A stretch of DNA of 64,000 nt from JASGCL01 sp965262775 (GTDB lineage: Bacteria; Pseudomonadota; Alphaproteobacteria; JASGCL01), in assembly GCA_965262775.1 (NCBI GenBank), contig CBDHFT010000007.1, forward strand, positions 359,151 through 423,150, given 5' to 3'. Below, in pieces: positions 26,907 to 35,171 of this stretch. How positions within the stretch are numbered: the stretch's first letter is position 1; each line of letters opens with the position of its first letter. The position numbers and the translations under genes were made by a program. A model generated the notes under the pieces. The model was given only the letters and a program-made list of their open reading frames with translations, had not been told where the DNA came from and did no database searches.

Positions 26907-26998
26907 TCAAATGTTATTTAAAATGTTTTTAGAATTATTCTAAATGACCTTTGGAATAGTTTTGCCTTAGTTTAGATGGTATATATAACTATTAAAAC
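26907..26998 (+). repeat. Degenerate direct repeat, copy A
   Basis: Contains TTATTTAAAATG, TTTTAGAAT, GTTTTGC, GATGGTAT and AAAACC in this order. Copy B at 27152-27236 has the same blocks in the same order with small spacing changes. The copies are about 240 bases apart, ahead of two duplicated transporter genes. Confidence 0.55.
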
Positions 26999-27151
26999 CA
27001 TTAATGATTGTTATAGATTGTTCTTCATTTTTCCTTTATTGAGGAGAGATAAAACTCTTGCGAGCCAATGGATAATTTTTTTCAAAGTAGGTAATTGATT
27101 ATCAATAAGATAATTTATAACAATCATAAGATTAATATGAATATTAAGCAG

Positions 27152-27236
27152 CCAAACTTATTTAAAATGATTTTAGAATGATTACACAAATCTCTTAATG
27201 GTGGTTTTGCTATCTTTGATGGTATTAAATAAAACC
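27152..27236 (+). repeat. Degenerate direct repeat, copy B
   Basis: Second copy of the 26907-26998 sequence, ending about 18 bases before the first MFS start. It therefore overlaps the likely promoter or leader of that gene. Confidence 0.55.
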
Positions 27237-27253
27237 TTGATTTTTTACCCCTT

Positions 27254-28477
27254 ATGTTTCATAAAAAATTTGTGTTCAAGGGGCTACATTTTTTCTTCAA
27301 ATCCTTCAAAAAAGATATCGGCACCAGCCAAGGGGATGTCGGTCGATTATTATTAGCCATTTTTATCGATGGCATCATGGTGGGCATGATTTTAACCCAT
27401 ATCCCCCTTATGTTAAAATACAATGGTGAGACCAGCCGCGTTATTGGCTGGGTATTGGGTATCACCAGTCTTACTTCCTTGATTGCTAGCCCACTGGTGG
27501 GAAGGGTAGCGGCAAAATTTGGCATGGCGCGCGCCATCATGGTCGCGGGTTTGCTCAATGCTTGCCTTGCTTTGTTGATGGGCTTGTCCCAGGATCCCCT
27601 CTATTGGGGCGTTATTCGATTTTTTGCTGGTTTTTTCGTGGCGGTGCGCTGGCTGGGAATGGAGGCATGGGTTAATAACCTTGCCGAAGTAAAAAATCGT
27701 GGGCGTATCATGACCCTCTATACCACCTGCTTCACCACCGCGGTGGCGATTGGCGGCGGGTTGATAGGCCATATTTTTTTGGATGGTTTATTGCCCTATG
27801 GTGTGATGGCGGGGTTGTTATTGCTATCCTCGCTGCCGATTTTAAAAATGAAACATCAAACAATCAAGTTGGATGCACCCAGCAAAAGTTCTTCGCAAAT
27901 CAATTTTTTACAAATGATCAAAAATAATCCTGTGGTTTTAATCGTTGCCATTGCCTCGGGGGTTATGTTTGGCGCGTCGGGCATGATTACGGTGCAAACC
28001 ATCAACCACGGCTTCACACCGCAAGACGCAAGTTTTGTTGTGTTTCTTTATTTCATTGGTCCTATTATTCTTTTTCCTATTGTCAGCCATGTGGTCAACA
28101 ATTTTTCGGCCAAAAAACTTATTCCCTGTGCGGGCATGTTGGCTGCCATTTGTGCCTGGCCAGCCTTTTACACCCAACATCTTACGACCATCCAAATATT
28201 TATTATGATCTATGGCGCGATGGAATTGATAATCTATAGCAGTTTGCTGAGCTTTATTGGCCAGCATTATCGCGGCTTGAATATGATTGCATTGAATAGT
28301 TTGGTCGTCATGGTCTACAACGCAACCAGCATGGTCACCGCCCCCGTCGCGGGGGAAATGATGACCCGCTTCGGCCTGTTGGGTTTACCGCTGTTGATGA
28401 TGACCGTCGGGCTGTTGGCTCTTTCCATTTGGTTTTATCCCCAGACCAAGGCGGGGCATAAAGTTCGGCTGTCATAA
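27254..28477 (+). CDS. MFS transporter, YcaD-like (copy 1)
   Basis: Major facilitator with about twelve membrane segments over 407 residues. The AWVNNLAEVKNRGRIMTLYT segment (near 135-155) is like the region after TM4-5 in YcaD-type carriers. The substrate is unknown. The N-terminal 28 residues are basic and cytoplasmic. A paralogue follows 85 bases downstream; both share the starts of TM1 (GVGYLLL / DVGRLLL) and VIGWVLG. Confidence 0.82.
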   Translation: MFHKKFVFKGLHFFFKSFKKDIGTSQGDVGRLLLAIFIDGIMVGMILTHIPLMLKYNGETSRVIGWVLGITSLTSLIASPLVGRVAAKFGMARAIMVAGLLNACLALLMGLSQDPLYWGVIRFFAGFFVAVRWLGMEAWVNNLAEVKNRGRIMTLYTTCFTTAVAIGGGLIGHIFLDGLLPYGVMAGLLLLSSLPILKMKHQTIKLDAPSKSSSQINFLQMIKNNPVVLIVAIASGVMFGASGMITVQTINHGFTPQDASFVVFLYFIGPIILFPIVSHVVNNFSAKKLIPCAGMLAAICAWPAFYTQHLTTIQIFIMIYGAMELIIYSSLLSFIGQHYRGLNMIALNSLVVMVYNATSMVTAPVAGEMMTRFGLLGLPLLMMTVGLLALSIWFYPQTKAGHKVRLS

Positions 28478-28562
28478 CCGACCCCGTTTCAATAAGTTGC
28501 CCAAGCATCAAGCAACGCACAGTTAGATTGATTTTGTTAATATTATCATCCATAATGCGCAG

Positions 28563-29768
28563 GTGATTATTTCCGCCTTTAAAAAATTTTTTAATCAATT
28601 ATGCGATGATTTGAAAACCAGCAACAATGGTGTCGGTTATTTGTTGTTAACGGTTTTTCTTGATACCATCATGACGGGGATGGTTGCAACCCACATACCT
28701 TTGGTGATGGAAAGCAATGGCGAGAAAAGCCAAGTTATTGGCTGGGTGTTGGGTGTGGCGTCTATCTCGACTATTTTGGGTGCGCCCCTTATGTCTTCAT
28801 TGTCGCGCCGTTTTGGTATCGGGCGGGTTTTGATAGTCGCTAGCCTAGCCAATGGATTCTTGATTTTAATTTTGGCGGTTTCAGAAAATCCTGTCTATTG
28901 GGGGGCGGTGCGTTTTATCACGGGATTTTTTATTGCTATCAAATGGTTAGGGGCCGAGGCCTGGCTTAATCACCTAGCCCGCACCGATAACCGTGGTCGC
29001 ATCATGACGCTTTATTCAACCGCCAATACTTTGGGTTTTGGCTTTGGCAGCGGTATCATCAGCCATATCTTCCTCAACGATCTTTTCCCTTATATTACCA
29101 TGATTGGCCTGTCGGGTTTGGCGGTGATGCCGTTATTAAAAATGAAAAATAAAAAATTATACCAAGATACCACCAAAGATGAGGCTGCCCATAAAGCCCA
29201 TAAACAATATAATTTTTGGTTTGCGGTCCGCAATAACCCCATCATGCTTTTGGTGGCTTTGTCGGCGGGGATTATGTTTGGTTCGTCAAGCATGATAGCG
29301 GTGCAAATAATCAAACAAGGTTTTAACCCTGAATCGGCGGGTATGGTTATTGCCTGTTATGCCATTGGTCCCGTGCTGTTTTTTCCCCTTATCAGTTATG
29401 CCGTCAACGAATGGTCGCCGCGCGTTATTATTCCCATCAGCGGTATTTTATGCGCCATCATTGCTTGGCCCGCATTTTATTCTGGGGTTTACAGCGTGAT
29501 TATTATTTTTGTCATTTTGTATGGCACGATGGAAATGGTCATGTATAGCAGTCTGCTCCGCTCGATAGGTCACGATTATCGCGGCCAAGCCCTTATAACT
29601 ATGAATGGCGCGATTATCGCCGTTTACAGCGCGGCGTCGATGATAGCCAGCCCGTTGACGGGACAAATGATGGCGTTGTTTGGATCCTTTGGTTTGCCAT
29701 TATTGATGGCGGCGGTCGGTTTGATAGGAGTTTTGGTGCTGTTTTATAATCGGCGTTACCGTTATTAA
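28563..29768 (+). CDS. MFS transporter, YcaD-like (copy 2)
   Basis: Tandem paralogue of the preceding gene, 401 residues with about twelve membrane segments. Matching blocks include VIGWVLGVASIST, WLGAEAWLNHLA and NRGRIMTLYSTANT. The best start is GTG at 28563; the ATG at 28555 is out of frame. It converges with the amino-acid permease gene 15 bases away without a visible terminator. Substrate unknown. Confidence 0.82.
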   Translation: MIISAFKKFFNQLCDDLKTSNNGVGYLLLTVFLDTIMTGMVATHIPLVMESNGEKSQVIGWVLGVASISTILGAPLMSSLSRRFGIGRVLIVASLANGFLILILAVSENPVYWGAVRFITGFFIAIKWLGAEAWLNHLARTDNRGRIMTLYSTANTLGFGFGSGIISHIFLNDLFPYITMIGLSGLAVMPLLKMKNKKLYQDTTKDEAAHKAHKQYNFWFAVRNNPIMLLVALSAGIMFGSSSMIAVQIIKQGFNPESAGMVIACYAIGPVLFFPLISYAVNEWSPRVIIPISGILCAIIAWPAFYSGVYSVIIIFVILYGTMEMVMYSSLLRSIGHDYRGQALITMNGAIIAVYSAASMIASPLTGQMMALFGSFGLPLLMAAVGLIGVLVLFYNRRYRY

Positions 29769-29783
29769 CGCCCATTATTAATG

Positions 29784-30473
29784 TTAGCGCGCTACCAAAT
29801 AACGGCAAAATTTATTTTCGAGCAACCTAAACACACCCGCCAAACTATAGGTTAAAATAATATAAAGCACCGCCGCGGTTAACATACCTTCGTAGGCTAC
29901 ATTAAACGACGCATTAAGCCAACGCGCCGCCCCCGTAATATCGAGCAAGGTAAAGACCGAAGCGATGGAGGAAGATTGCAACAAATAAATAATTTCATTA
30001 TTATACATGGGCAAAACACGGCGGAAAGTCGAAGGCAAAATAACTTTGCGATAAATAGAAAAGTTGGATAGTCCCAATGTCTTGGCGGCTTCAATCTCGC
30101 CTGGCGGCATGCCCAAAATGCCATTCCTGAATATTTCGGTGGTGTAGGCGCCCGTGTTGAGGGAGAAAACCAGCAAGACGCAAAAATATTCATCTTTTAA
30201 AAACTCCCAGGCCCACGAATTACGGATGACCTCAAATTGCGCCAACCCATAATAAACAAGGTAGGTTTGCACCAACATGGGCGAGCCACGAAATAATAGG
30301 CTGTAAAACCGTGCCGCCCTACCGAAGAATGGTACGTTCTGAACGATTAACAACGACGAGCCCAAAGCAAGAAAAAAGCCAAAAAACATTGGCACCGCGG
30401 TCAAAAATATAGTCATGAGGATGCCGCGCCAAAAGACTTCGAAATGTTCTATCACCAAATTTATATCAAACAT
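29784..30473 (-). CDS. Polar amino-acid ABC transporter permease (HisM-like)
   Basis: Inner-membrane permease, 229 residues with five hydrophobic segments. The EAA loop AAKTLGLSNFSIYRKVILP lies near residues 123-141. It follows the HisQ-like gene by 23 bases, the standard permease pair of the HisJQMP/ArtJQMP group. The four binding proteins upstream suggest basic amino acids as substrate. Confidence 0.9.
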   Translation of the reverse strand: MFDINLVIEHFEVFWRGILMTIFLTAVPMFFGFFLALGSSLLIVQNVPFFGRAARFYSLLFRGSPMLVQTYLVYYGLAQFEVIRNSWAWEFLKDEYFCVLLVFSLNTGAYTTEIFRNGILGMPPGEIEAAKTLGLSNFSIYRKVILPSTFRRVLPMYNNEIIYLLQSSSIASVFTLLDITGAARWLNASFNVAYEGMLTAAVLYIILTYSLAGVFRLLENKFCRYLVAR

Positions 30474-30496
30474 GATTGTATCCTGTCCTTTCTTTT

Positions 30497-31189
30497 TTAA
30501 TAACGCCGTCTGAATTTAAATGTTCGCTTTTCTAAAAAAGAAAAAAAGCTGCCCGAAAAAACGGTAAGGCAAAAATAAAAAATCACCACCGCCAAAAAAA
30601 ATACAAACGGTTGCTTGGTTGCCTTCCCCGCCTTATCCGCGTAACCCACCAAATCATACAGGCCGATAACCGACACCAAGGCGGTGGATTTTATCAACAC
30701 TTGCCACACGTTATTAACCCCCGACAGGGCCGACACCACCAACGGGGTAAGAATAATATGACGCAGCATGGTAAAACGACCGAGCCCTAGGGTTTTGGCC
30801 GATTCTATCTGCCCCTTGGGGATGGCGATATAAGCCGCACGAAAAGTTTCCACCAAAAAAGCCCCATTATAAAAACCCAAGGTAAAAACCCCCGCCCAAA
30901 ATGCACTAATATCCATGGGGGTCCTGCCCACCAATGTTGCCAGCGCGTTGGCAATGCCCTGGCCGCCATAGAAAACCAAAAATATCATCACCAAGTCAGG
31001 AATGCCACGCAAAATAAAAGTATAAAAATTCGATAAGCCGCGAAGGATAGGACCGCCCGATAATTTAGCATAACAGCCAGCCGCGCCCATAAAAATAGCC
31101 AAGCCGAAAGATAAAAAAGCCAAAGACAATGTTGTAAAAAGTCCCGACAACAAAAGTGGCGTATATTCGCGTAAAATATCAAAATTCAT
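30497..31189 (-). CDS. Polar amino-acid ABC transporter permease (HisQ-like)
   Basis: Partner permease of 230 residues with the EAA loop ESAKTLGLGRFTMLRHIILTP near 128-148. It follows the binding-protein gene at 31294 but is separated from it by a terminator-like hairpin, so permease expression is probably kept below that of the binding proteins. Confidence 0.9.
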   Translation of the reverse strand: MNFDILREYTPLLLSGLFTTLSLAFLSFGLAIFMGAAGCYAKLSGGPILRGLSNFYTFILRGIPDLVMIFLVFYGGQGIANALATLVGRTPMDISAFWAGVFTLGFYNGAFLVETFRAAYIAIPKGQIESAKTLGLGRFTMLRHIILTPLVVSALSGVNNVWQVLIKSTALVSVIGLYDLVGYADKAGKATKQPFVFFLAVVIFYFCLTVFSGSFFSFLEKRTFKFRRRY

Positions 31190-31220
31190 ATCGATGATAA
31201 TGCCTATACTAGAGTAAAAA

Positions 31221-31254
31221 ATGGGGTTTCAAAAGCATAATTTTGAAACCCCAT
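31221..31254 (-). terminator. Hairpin between binding-protein and permease genes
   Basis: ATGGGGTTTCAAAA pairs perfectly with TTTTGAAACCCCAT around GCATAA, with an A/T run on both sides. On the minus strand it follows the 31294-32082 gene and should reduce read-through into hisQ-hisM. Confidence 0.75.
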
Positions 31255-31293
31255 AATTTTTCTTTAAAAGATAAAAAATATCGTTTTGATTAC

Positions 31294-32082
31294 TTATTTA
31301 CCATAAATATCGAAATCAAAATATTTCTTATTTATCTTAGCATATTCGCCAGATTTTCTGATAGCTTTAATCGCCTTGCTAAAACCATCGCGCAGTTTGG
31401 TGTCCTCTTTCCGAACGCCAACGCCAACGCCATCACCCAAAATGGCAGAATCATAATGATCCTTACCAAAAGCGGCCATGTCTTTGGCGGCGGGGGTTTT
31501 CAAGAAATCACCCAAGGGGATAGAATCAACGAAAATAGCATCTATGCGCCCCGCAACCAAGTCAGCATTGGCTTCGTCTTGGGTAGCGTAAGAGCGGATT
31601 TTTACATTAGCATATTTCTTTTTCATGTAATCTTCCGACACCGTGCCGCGTTGCACGCCGACGGTTTTACCCTTCAATGCGCCAGCATCGTCAGATAACT
31701 TAGCCGATTTTTTACCAGCAAAACGCGCAGGGGTATTGTAATATTTTTCCGAAAAATCAATTTTTTGCTTACGTTCACCGGTGATGGACATAGAAGCAAC
31801 GATGGCGTCACATTTTTTAGACAACAGAGCAGGAATCATTCCATCCCAATCTATTTTAACCAATTTCGCGGTTTGACCCATTTGTTTGGTCAAGGCATTG
31901 GCAATGTCGATGTCAAAGCCAACTATTTCACCCGAAGGAGACATGGTGGAAAAAGGCGGATAAGCCCCTTCGACACATATTTTTACTTCGTTTGCTGCTG
32001 TTGCCCCATTAGCCCAGGGCAATGTCAAAGACAAGGTTAATATCCCCGTCGTCAACCAAGATTTATATGATTTGTGTTTCAT
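31294..32082 (-). CDS. Amino-acid binding protein, tandem copy 1 (HisJ/ArgT-like)
   Basis: Periplasmic solute-binding protein family 3, 262 residues. The start at 32082 is preferred over upstream in-frame codons because a perfect AGGAGG lies 8 bases before it and a signal peptide follows directly (cleavage after about residue 29, TAA). The mature protein starts NEVKICVEGAYPPFS and has DIDIANAL and RIDAIFVD. It ends KYFDFDIYGK. It is one of four adjacent paralogues. Confidence 0.92.
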   Translation of the reverse strand: MKHKSYKSWLTTGILTLSLTLPWANGATAANEVKICVEGAYPPFSTMSPSGEIVGFDIDIANALTKQMGQTAKLVKIDWDGMIPALLSKKCDAIVASMSITGERKQKIDFSEKYYNTPARFAGKKSAKLSDDAGALKGKTVGVQRGTVSEDYMKKKYANVKIRSYATQDEANADLVAGRIDAIFVDSIPLGDFLKTPAAKDMAAFGKDHYDSAILGDGVGVGVRKEDTKLRDGFSKAIKAIRKSGEYAKINKKYFDFDIYGK

Positions 32083-32176
32083 ATGTTGAACCTCCTTATT
32101 TGTTGTGTTCAAGTTTTTTAGAAGCGAATAATAAATCTTATTTACTATTATCGCAAGAATTATTTTATATAAAAGA

Positions 32177-33052
32177 TTATTTATAAATATCGAAATCGAA
32201 ATATTTATCGTTAATTTTTTTATATTCACCCGATGCGCGTAAGGCTTTGATGGCCTTATTGAAATCATCGCGTAATTTTGTGTCTTCCTTACGAACACCA
32301 ATGCCCGCACCATCGCCCATGATAGCCGTGTCATTATGATCTTTGCCAAACAAGGCAATATTCCCAGCCTTGGCTTCTTTGCTTGCCAAGAATTCCTTCA
32401 TGGGGATAACGTCTTGGAAAACTGCATCAATCCTGCCCGCCAGCAGGTCATTGTTGGCGTCATCTTGCTTGGCGTAGGAACGCAATTTTACGCCAGGATA
32501 TTTTTGTTTTAAATATTCTTCGTTGATGGTTGCCTGTTGCACGCCAACGATTTTTCCCTTCATCGCCGCGGCATCATCGCTGGTCATTTTTTCTTTTTTG
32601 CCAGCAAATCGCAACGGTGGGTTACCATAATATTTTTCGGTGAAGTCAATTTTCTTTTTGCGTTCGCTGGTCACCGCCATCGATGAAATAATAGCGTCGC
32701 ATTTTTTGGCCAACAAGGCGGGAATAATACCATCCCAATCCATTTTGACCATTTGATAATCCATACCCATTTTTTTAACAATGGCTTTGCCAATATCGAC
32801 ATCAAACCCCACAATATCGCCCGAAGGTGTCAGGCTTGAATAGGGCGGGTTGGCCCCTTCGATACAAACCTTAACGCTGGCGGCCCATGCCGATGAGGCA
32901 GGCATAGCCAGGTTAATCAGGGAGAAGGTCGCAAAGCCCACTAGCGTGCCAGTCATGGACATTGATAATCCGACCCCTTGGCGCGGGGCAGATTTGCACG
33001 CCCGCTTGGTCAACAATAAGGTTGATGATTTATTAAATAATTTATTTTTCAT
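32177..33052 (-). CDS. Amino-acid binding protein, tandem copy 2 (HisJ/ArgT-like)
   Basis: Paralogue of 291 residues with an unusually long leader (about 58 residues): a basic stretch before the hydrophobic core that ends ASSAWAAS. The mature part has VKVCIEGANPPYSSLTPSGD and RIDAVFQD. Its last 45-50 bases are almost identical to those of copy 4. A possible promoter with a TATAAT-like box lies in the 165-base gap upstream. Confidence 0.9.
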   Translation of the reverse strand: MKNKLFNKSSTLLLTKRACKSAPRQGVGLSMSMTGTLVGFATFSLINLAMPASSAWAASVKVCIEGANPPYSSLTPSGDIVGFDVDIGKAIVKKMGMDYQMVKMDWDGIIPALLAKKCDAIISSMAVTSERKKKIDFTEKYYGNPPLRFAGKKEKMTSDDAAAMKGKIVGVQQATINEEYLKQKYPGVKLRSYAKQDDANNDLLAGRIDAVFQDVIPMKEFLASKEAKAGNIALFGKDHNDTAIMGDGAGIGVRKEDTKLRDDFNKAIKALRASGEYKKINDKYFDFDIYK

Positions 33053-33217
33053 AGATTGCGTCCCCCAATGACATTATAATAATATATATAATAAGCACCA
33101 AATACTTTTTATGCAAGAATTATTTTCTAAAAAAAACTAACGATAATAATAATAAAATACCCCACGCGGTCAAAATACCATAAGCAAAATAAAGCGCGAA
33201 AATTCGTTAAAAAATAA

Positions 33218-34018
33218 TTATTCGTAAGCATCAAAATCAAAATACTTGTCGTTGATTTTTTTATACTCGCCAGAGGCTCGCAAATCTTTGATGGCCTTGT
33301 TAAGGCTATCGCGCAACGCCACGTCTCCCTTGCGGACAGCAATCCTTGGCCCCGTGCCGAGCAACACTGGATCCTTATGGGCATGACCAAAAACCTCAAT
33401 GCCTGCCGCCTTGGCTTCTTTGCTTTCTAAAAATTCTTTCATGTTATGCTTGTCTTGGAATACCGCGTCCAAACGCCCTGCTAGCAAATCGCCGTTGGCC
33501 TCAACCTGACTGGTGTAAGCACGTACTTTCACATCGGGGTATTTTGCTTTGATATATTTCTCCTTCACCGTGCCTACCTGCAGTCCGATTATTTTACCCT
33601 TCAGGGCTTCGGGCCTATCGCTTGTCACTTTATCTTTTTTGCCAAAAAACCAAGTGGCCGAATTTGATAACCCATAATATTTATCGGTAAAATCAAGTTT
33701 CTTTTTGCGTTCCTCGGTCACGCCCATCGACGCTATGATAGCATCGCATTTTTTTGCCAATAGGGCGGGGATAATCCCATCCCAATCCATCCTAACCATT
33801 TCATATTTCTTGCCTGCTTTTTCTACGATGGCTTTACCAATATCAATATCAAATCCCACCACATCGCCCGACGATGTCATTTTAGAAAAAGGCGGGTAAG
33901 CCCCCTCGACGCAAACCCTAATCACATTGGATTCAACCGCCCATCCCTTGGTTGGCAACAACGCGCCCGCCAGCAAAAGCAAAGCGACGCCATTCATAAA
34001 TTTTTTTTGGTTTTTCAT
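33218..34018 (-). CDS. Amino-acid binding protein, tandem copy 3 (HisJ/ArgT-like)
   Basis: Paralogue of 266 residues with a signal peptide ending near residue 28 (KGWA-VES). The mature part reads VIRVCVEGAYPPFSKMTSSGD, and it differs from the others in the hinge (YYGLSNSATWFFGKK). It follows copy 4 by 27 bases, so those two share a transcript. The spacer before copy 2 is 165 bases. Confidence 0.9.
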   Translation of the reverse strand: MKNQKKFMNGVALLLLAGALLPTKGWAVESNVIRVCVEGAYPPFSKMTSSGDVVGFDIDIGKAIVEKAGKKYEMVRMDWDGIIPALLAKKCDAIIASMGVTEERKKKLDFTDKYYGLSNSATWFFGKKDKVTSDRPEALKGKIIGLQVGTVKEKYIKAKYPDVKVRAYTSQVEANGDLLAGRLDAVFQDKHNMKEFLESKEAKAAGIEVFGHAHKDPVLLGTGPRIAVRKGDVALRDSLNKAIKDLRASGEYKKINDKYFDFDAYE

Positions 34019-34045
34019 GGTATTATTCTTTATCCTTTCAAAAAT

Positions 34046-34855
34046 TTATTTATAAATATCGAAATCGAAATATTTATCGTTAATTTTTTTATACTCGCCC
34101 GAGGCTCTCACAGCCTTGATGGCTTTGTTCAAGCTCTGGCGCAATTCTTTGTCGCCCTTGCGCACGCCTATGCCAGCGCCATTGCCAAGGATTTTGGTAT
34201 CGCGATGTTCACGACCGAAAAAAGCAAGTCCTGCCTTCTTGGCTTCTTTGGTTTGTAAAAATACTTTGGTGGGCACCACATCTTGCAAGATGGCATCCAC
34301 CCGCCCCGCCACCAAATCATTGTTGGCCTCAACTTGAGAAGCGTAGGAACGCATTTTAACCTGGGGGTATTTTATTTTCAAATATTCTTCGTTAAAGGTG
34401 CCGCGTTGCACCGCGACCGTTTTGCCCTTTAAAGCTTCTTGGGTATCGCTCGTCATTTTGCCTTTTTTCCCCGCAAACATTATCGGCGGCGCGCCGTAAT
34501 ATTTATCAGTAAAATCTATTTTCTCTTTCCGTTTTTCGGTCATGCTCATCGATGAAATAATGGCGTCACATTTTTTTCCTAACAGGGCGGGGATAATACC
34601 ATCCCAATCCATTTTTACCATTTTGTATTCTCTACCCATTTTTTTAACGATGGCTTTACCAATTTCGTAATCGAAACCCGCTATGTCGCCCGATGGCGCC
34701 ATATAAGAATAGGGCGGGTTGTTGCCTTCGATGCAAACCTTTAGATCTTTTCCATGTTCCTTGGTTCCATGCGCGCTAGCAACATCGGCCAACAAGGTTT
34801 TCAAAATGAGTGAAAGAGCTATTGTCCCACTGGCCCATAATTTTTTATTTTTCAT
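34046..34855 (-). CDS. Amino-acid binding protein, tandem copy 4 (HisJ/ArgT-like)
   Basis: First gene of the binding-protein array on the minus strand, 269 residues, with a signal peptide ending near residue 29 (ASA-HGT). The mature N-terminus carries an extra His/Lys-rich stretch (HGTKEHGKDLK) before VCIEGNNPPYS. A strong AGGAGG precedes the ATG, and a perfect 19-bp palindrome lies 20 bases upstream. Confidence 0.9.
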   Translation of the reverse strand: MKNKKLWASGTIALSLILKTLLADVASAHGTKEHGKDLKVCIEGNNPPYSYMAPSGDIAGFDYEIGKAIVKKMGREYKMVKMDWDGIIPALLGKKCDAIISSMSMTEKRKEKIDFTDKYYGAPPIMFAGKKGKMTSDTQEALKGKTVAVQRGTFNEEYLKIKYPQVKMRSYASQVEANNDLVAGRVDAILQDVVPTKVFLQTKEAKKAGLAFFGREHRDTKILGNGAGIGVRKGDKELRQSLNKAIKAVRASGEYKKINDKYFDFDIYK

Positions 34856-35171
34856 GATACCTCCTATGAAAAATGACGTATGAATATCATACGTTGGGTT
34901 ATGCGTGGTTGTGTTCGATGATATTAATCATCAGCACATCTTTAATCTTATCGCTATATAAAGCGGAACACAACAAACCAAAGAATGTATTATTCATTTT
35001 ATTATAACAATTAACAATATTTGGTTATGTAAAAATCATCCTGTTAGGATTGACGAAGGGGTTGCTAAATGGGCATCGCCCGCCCGCCATGCACCACCAT
35101 AGATAAGGTTCTAAGCGAACGTCTGAATGCTCGCAACCCAATAATAAAGTAAAAAAAATAAGGTTAAAAAC
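34856..35171. promoter_or_regulatory. Gap between the ABC ATPase and the binding-protein array
   Basis: A 316-base region that holds the promoter of the array and a GGGC-ATC-GCCC hairpin near 35068 that may end the ATPase message. The palindrome at 34876-34894 is the clearest signal. The segment around 35107-35140 (GGTTCTAAGCGAACG) weakly recalls the hairpin repeat at 5661 but does not match it well enough to call. Confidence 0.5.
34876..34894. promoter_or_regulatory. Perfect palindrome, operator candidate
   Basis: ACGTATGA-ATA-TCATACGT, 8-bp arms with a 3-base centre, 20 bases before the start of the first binding-protein gene. Its place in the leader fits a repressor operator. No regulator gene is adjacent. 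Confidence 0.5.

Larger units (their letters stand above)
26184..27253. promoter_or_regulatory. Large AT-rich gap between dnaA and the MFS genes
   Basis: The longest gene-free stretch, 1070 bases. The dnaA-proximal 210 bases are strongly pyrimidine-rich on the plus strand, so the dnaA leader RNA would be purine-rich. A TTGACA element sits near 26743. Two degenerate direct repeats (26907-26998 and 27152-27236) precede the first MFS gene. No good DnaA box (TTATCCACA) is seen on either strand, so calling this oriC is not supported. No RNA gene is recognised. Confidence 0.5.

Noticed and set aside
26184..27253. Chromosomal origin next to dnaA
   Set aside because: The stretch is AT-rich and long but lacks any good DnaA box on either strand; alphaproteobacterial origins are often not next to dnaA.
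32083..32358. 92-residue N-terminal extension of binding protein copy 1
   Set aside because: The upstream in-frame sequence overlaps the end of copy 2 and is not protein-like; a signal peptide and AGGAGG place the start at 32082.
35107..35140. Third copy of the 5661 hairpin repeat
   Set aside because: Only a GGTTCTA-AGCGAA core is similar; the hairpin and the AACCAAACT tail are not preserved.
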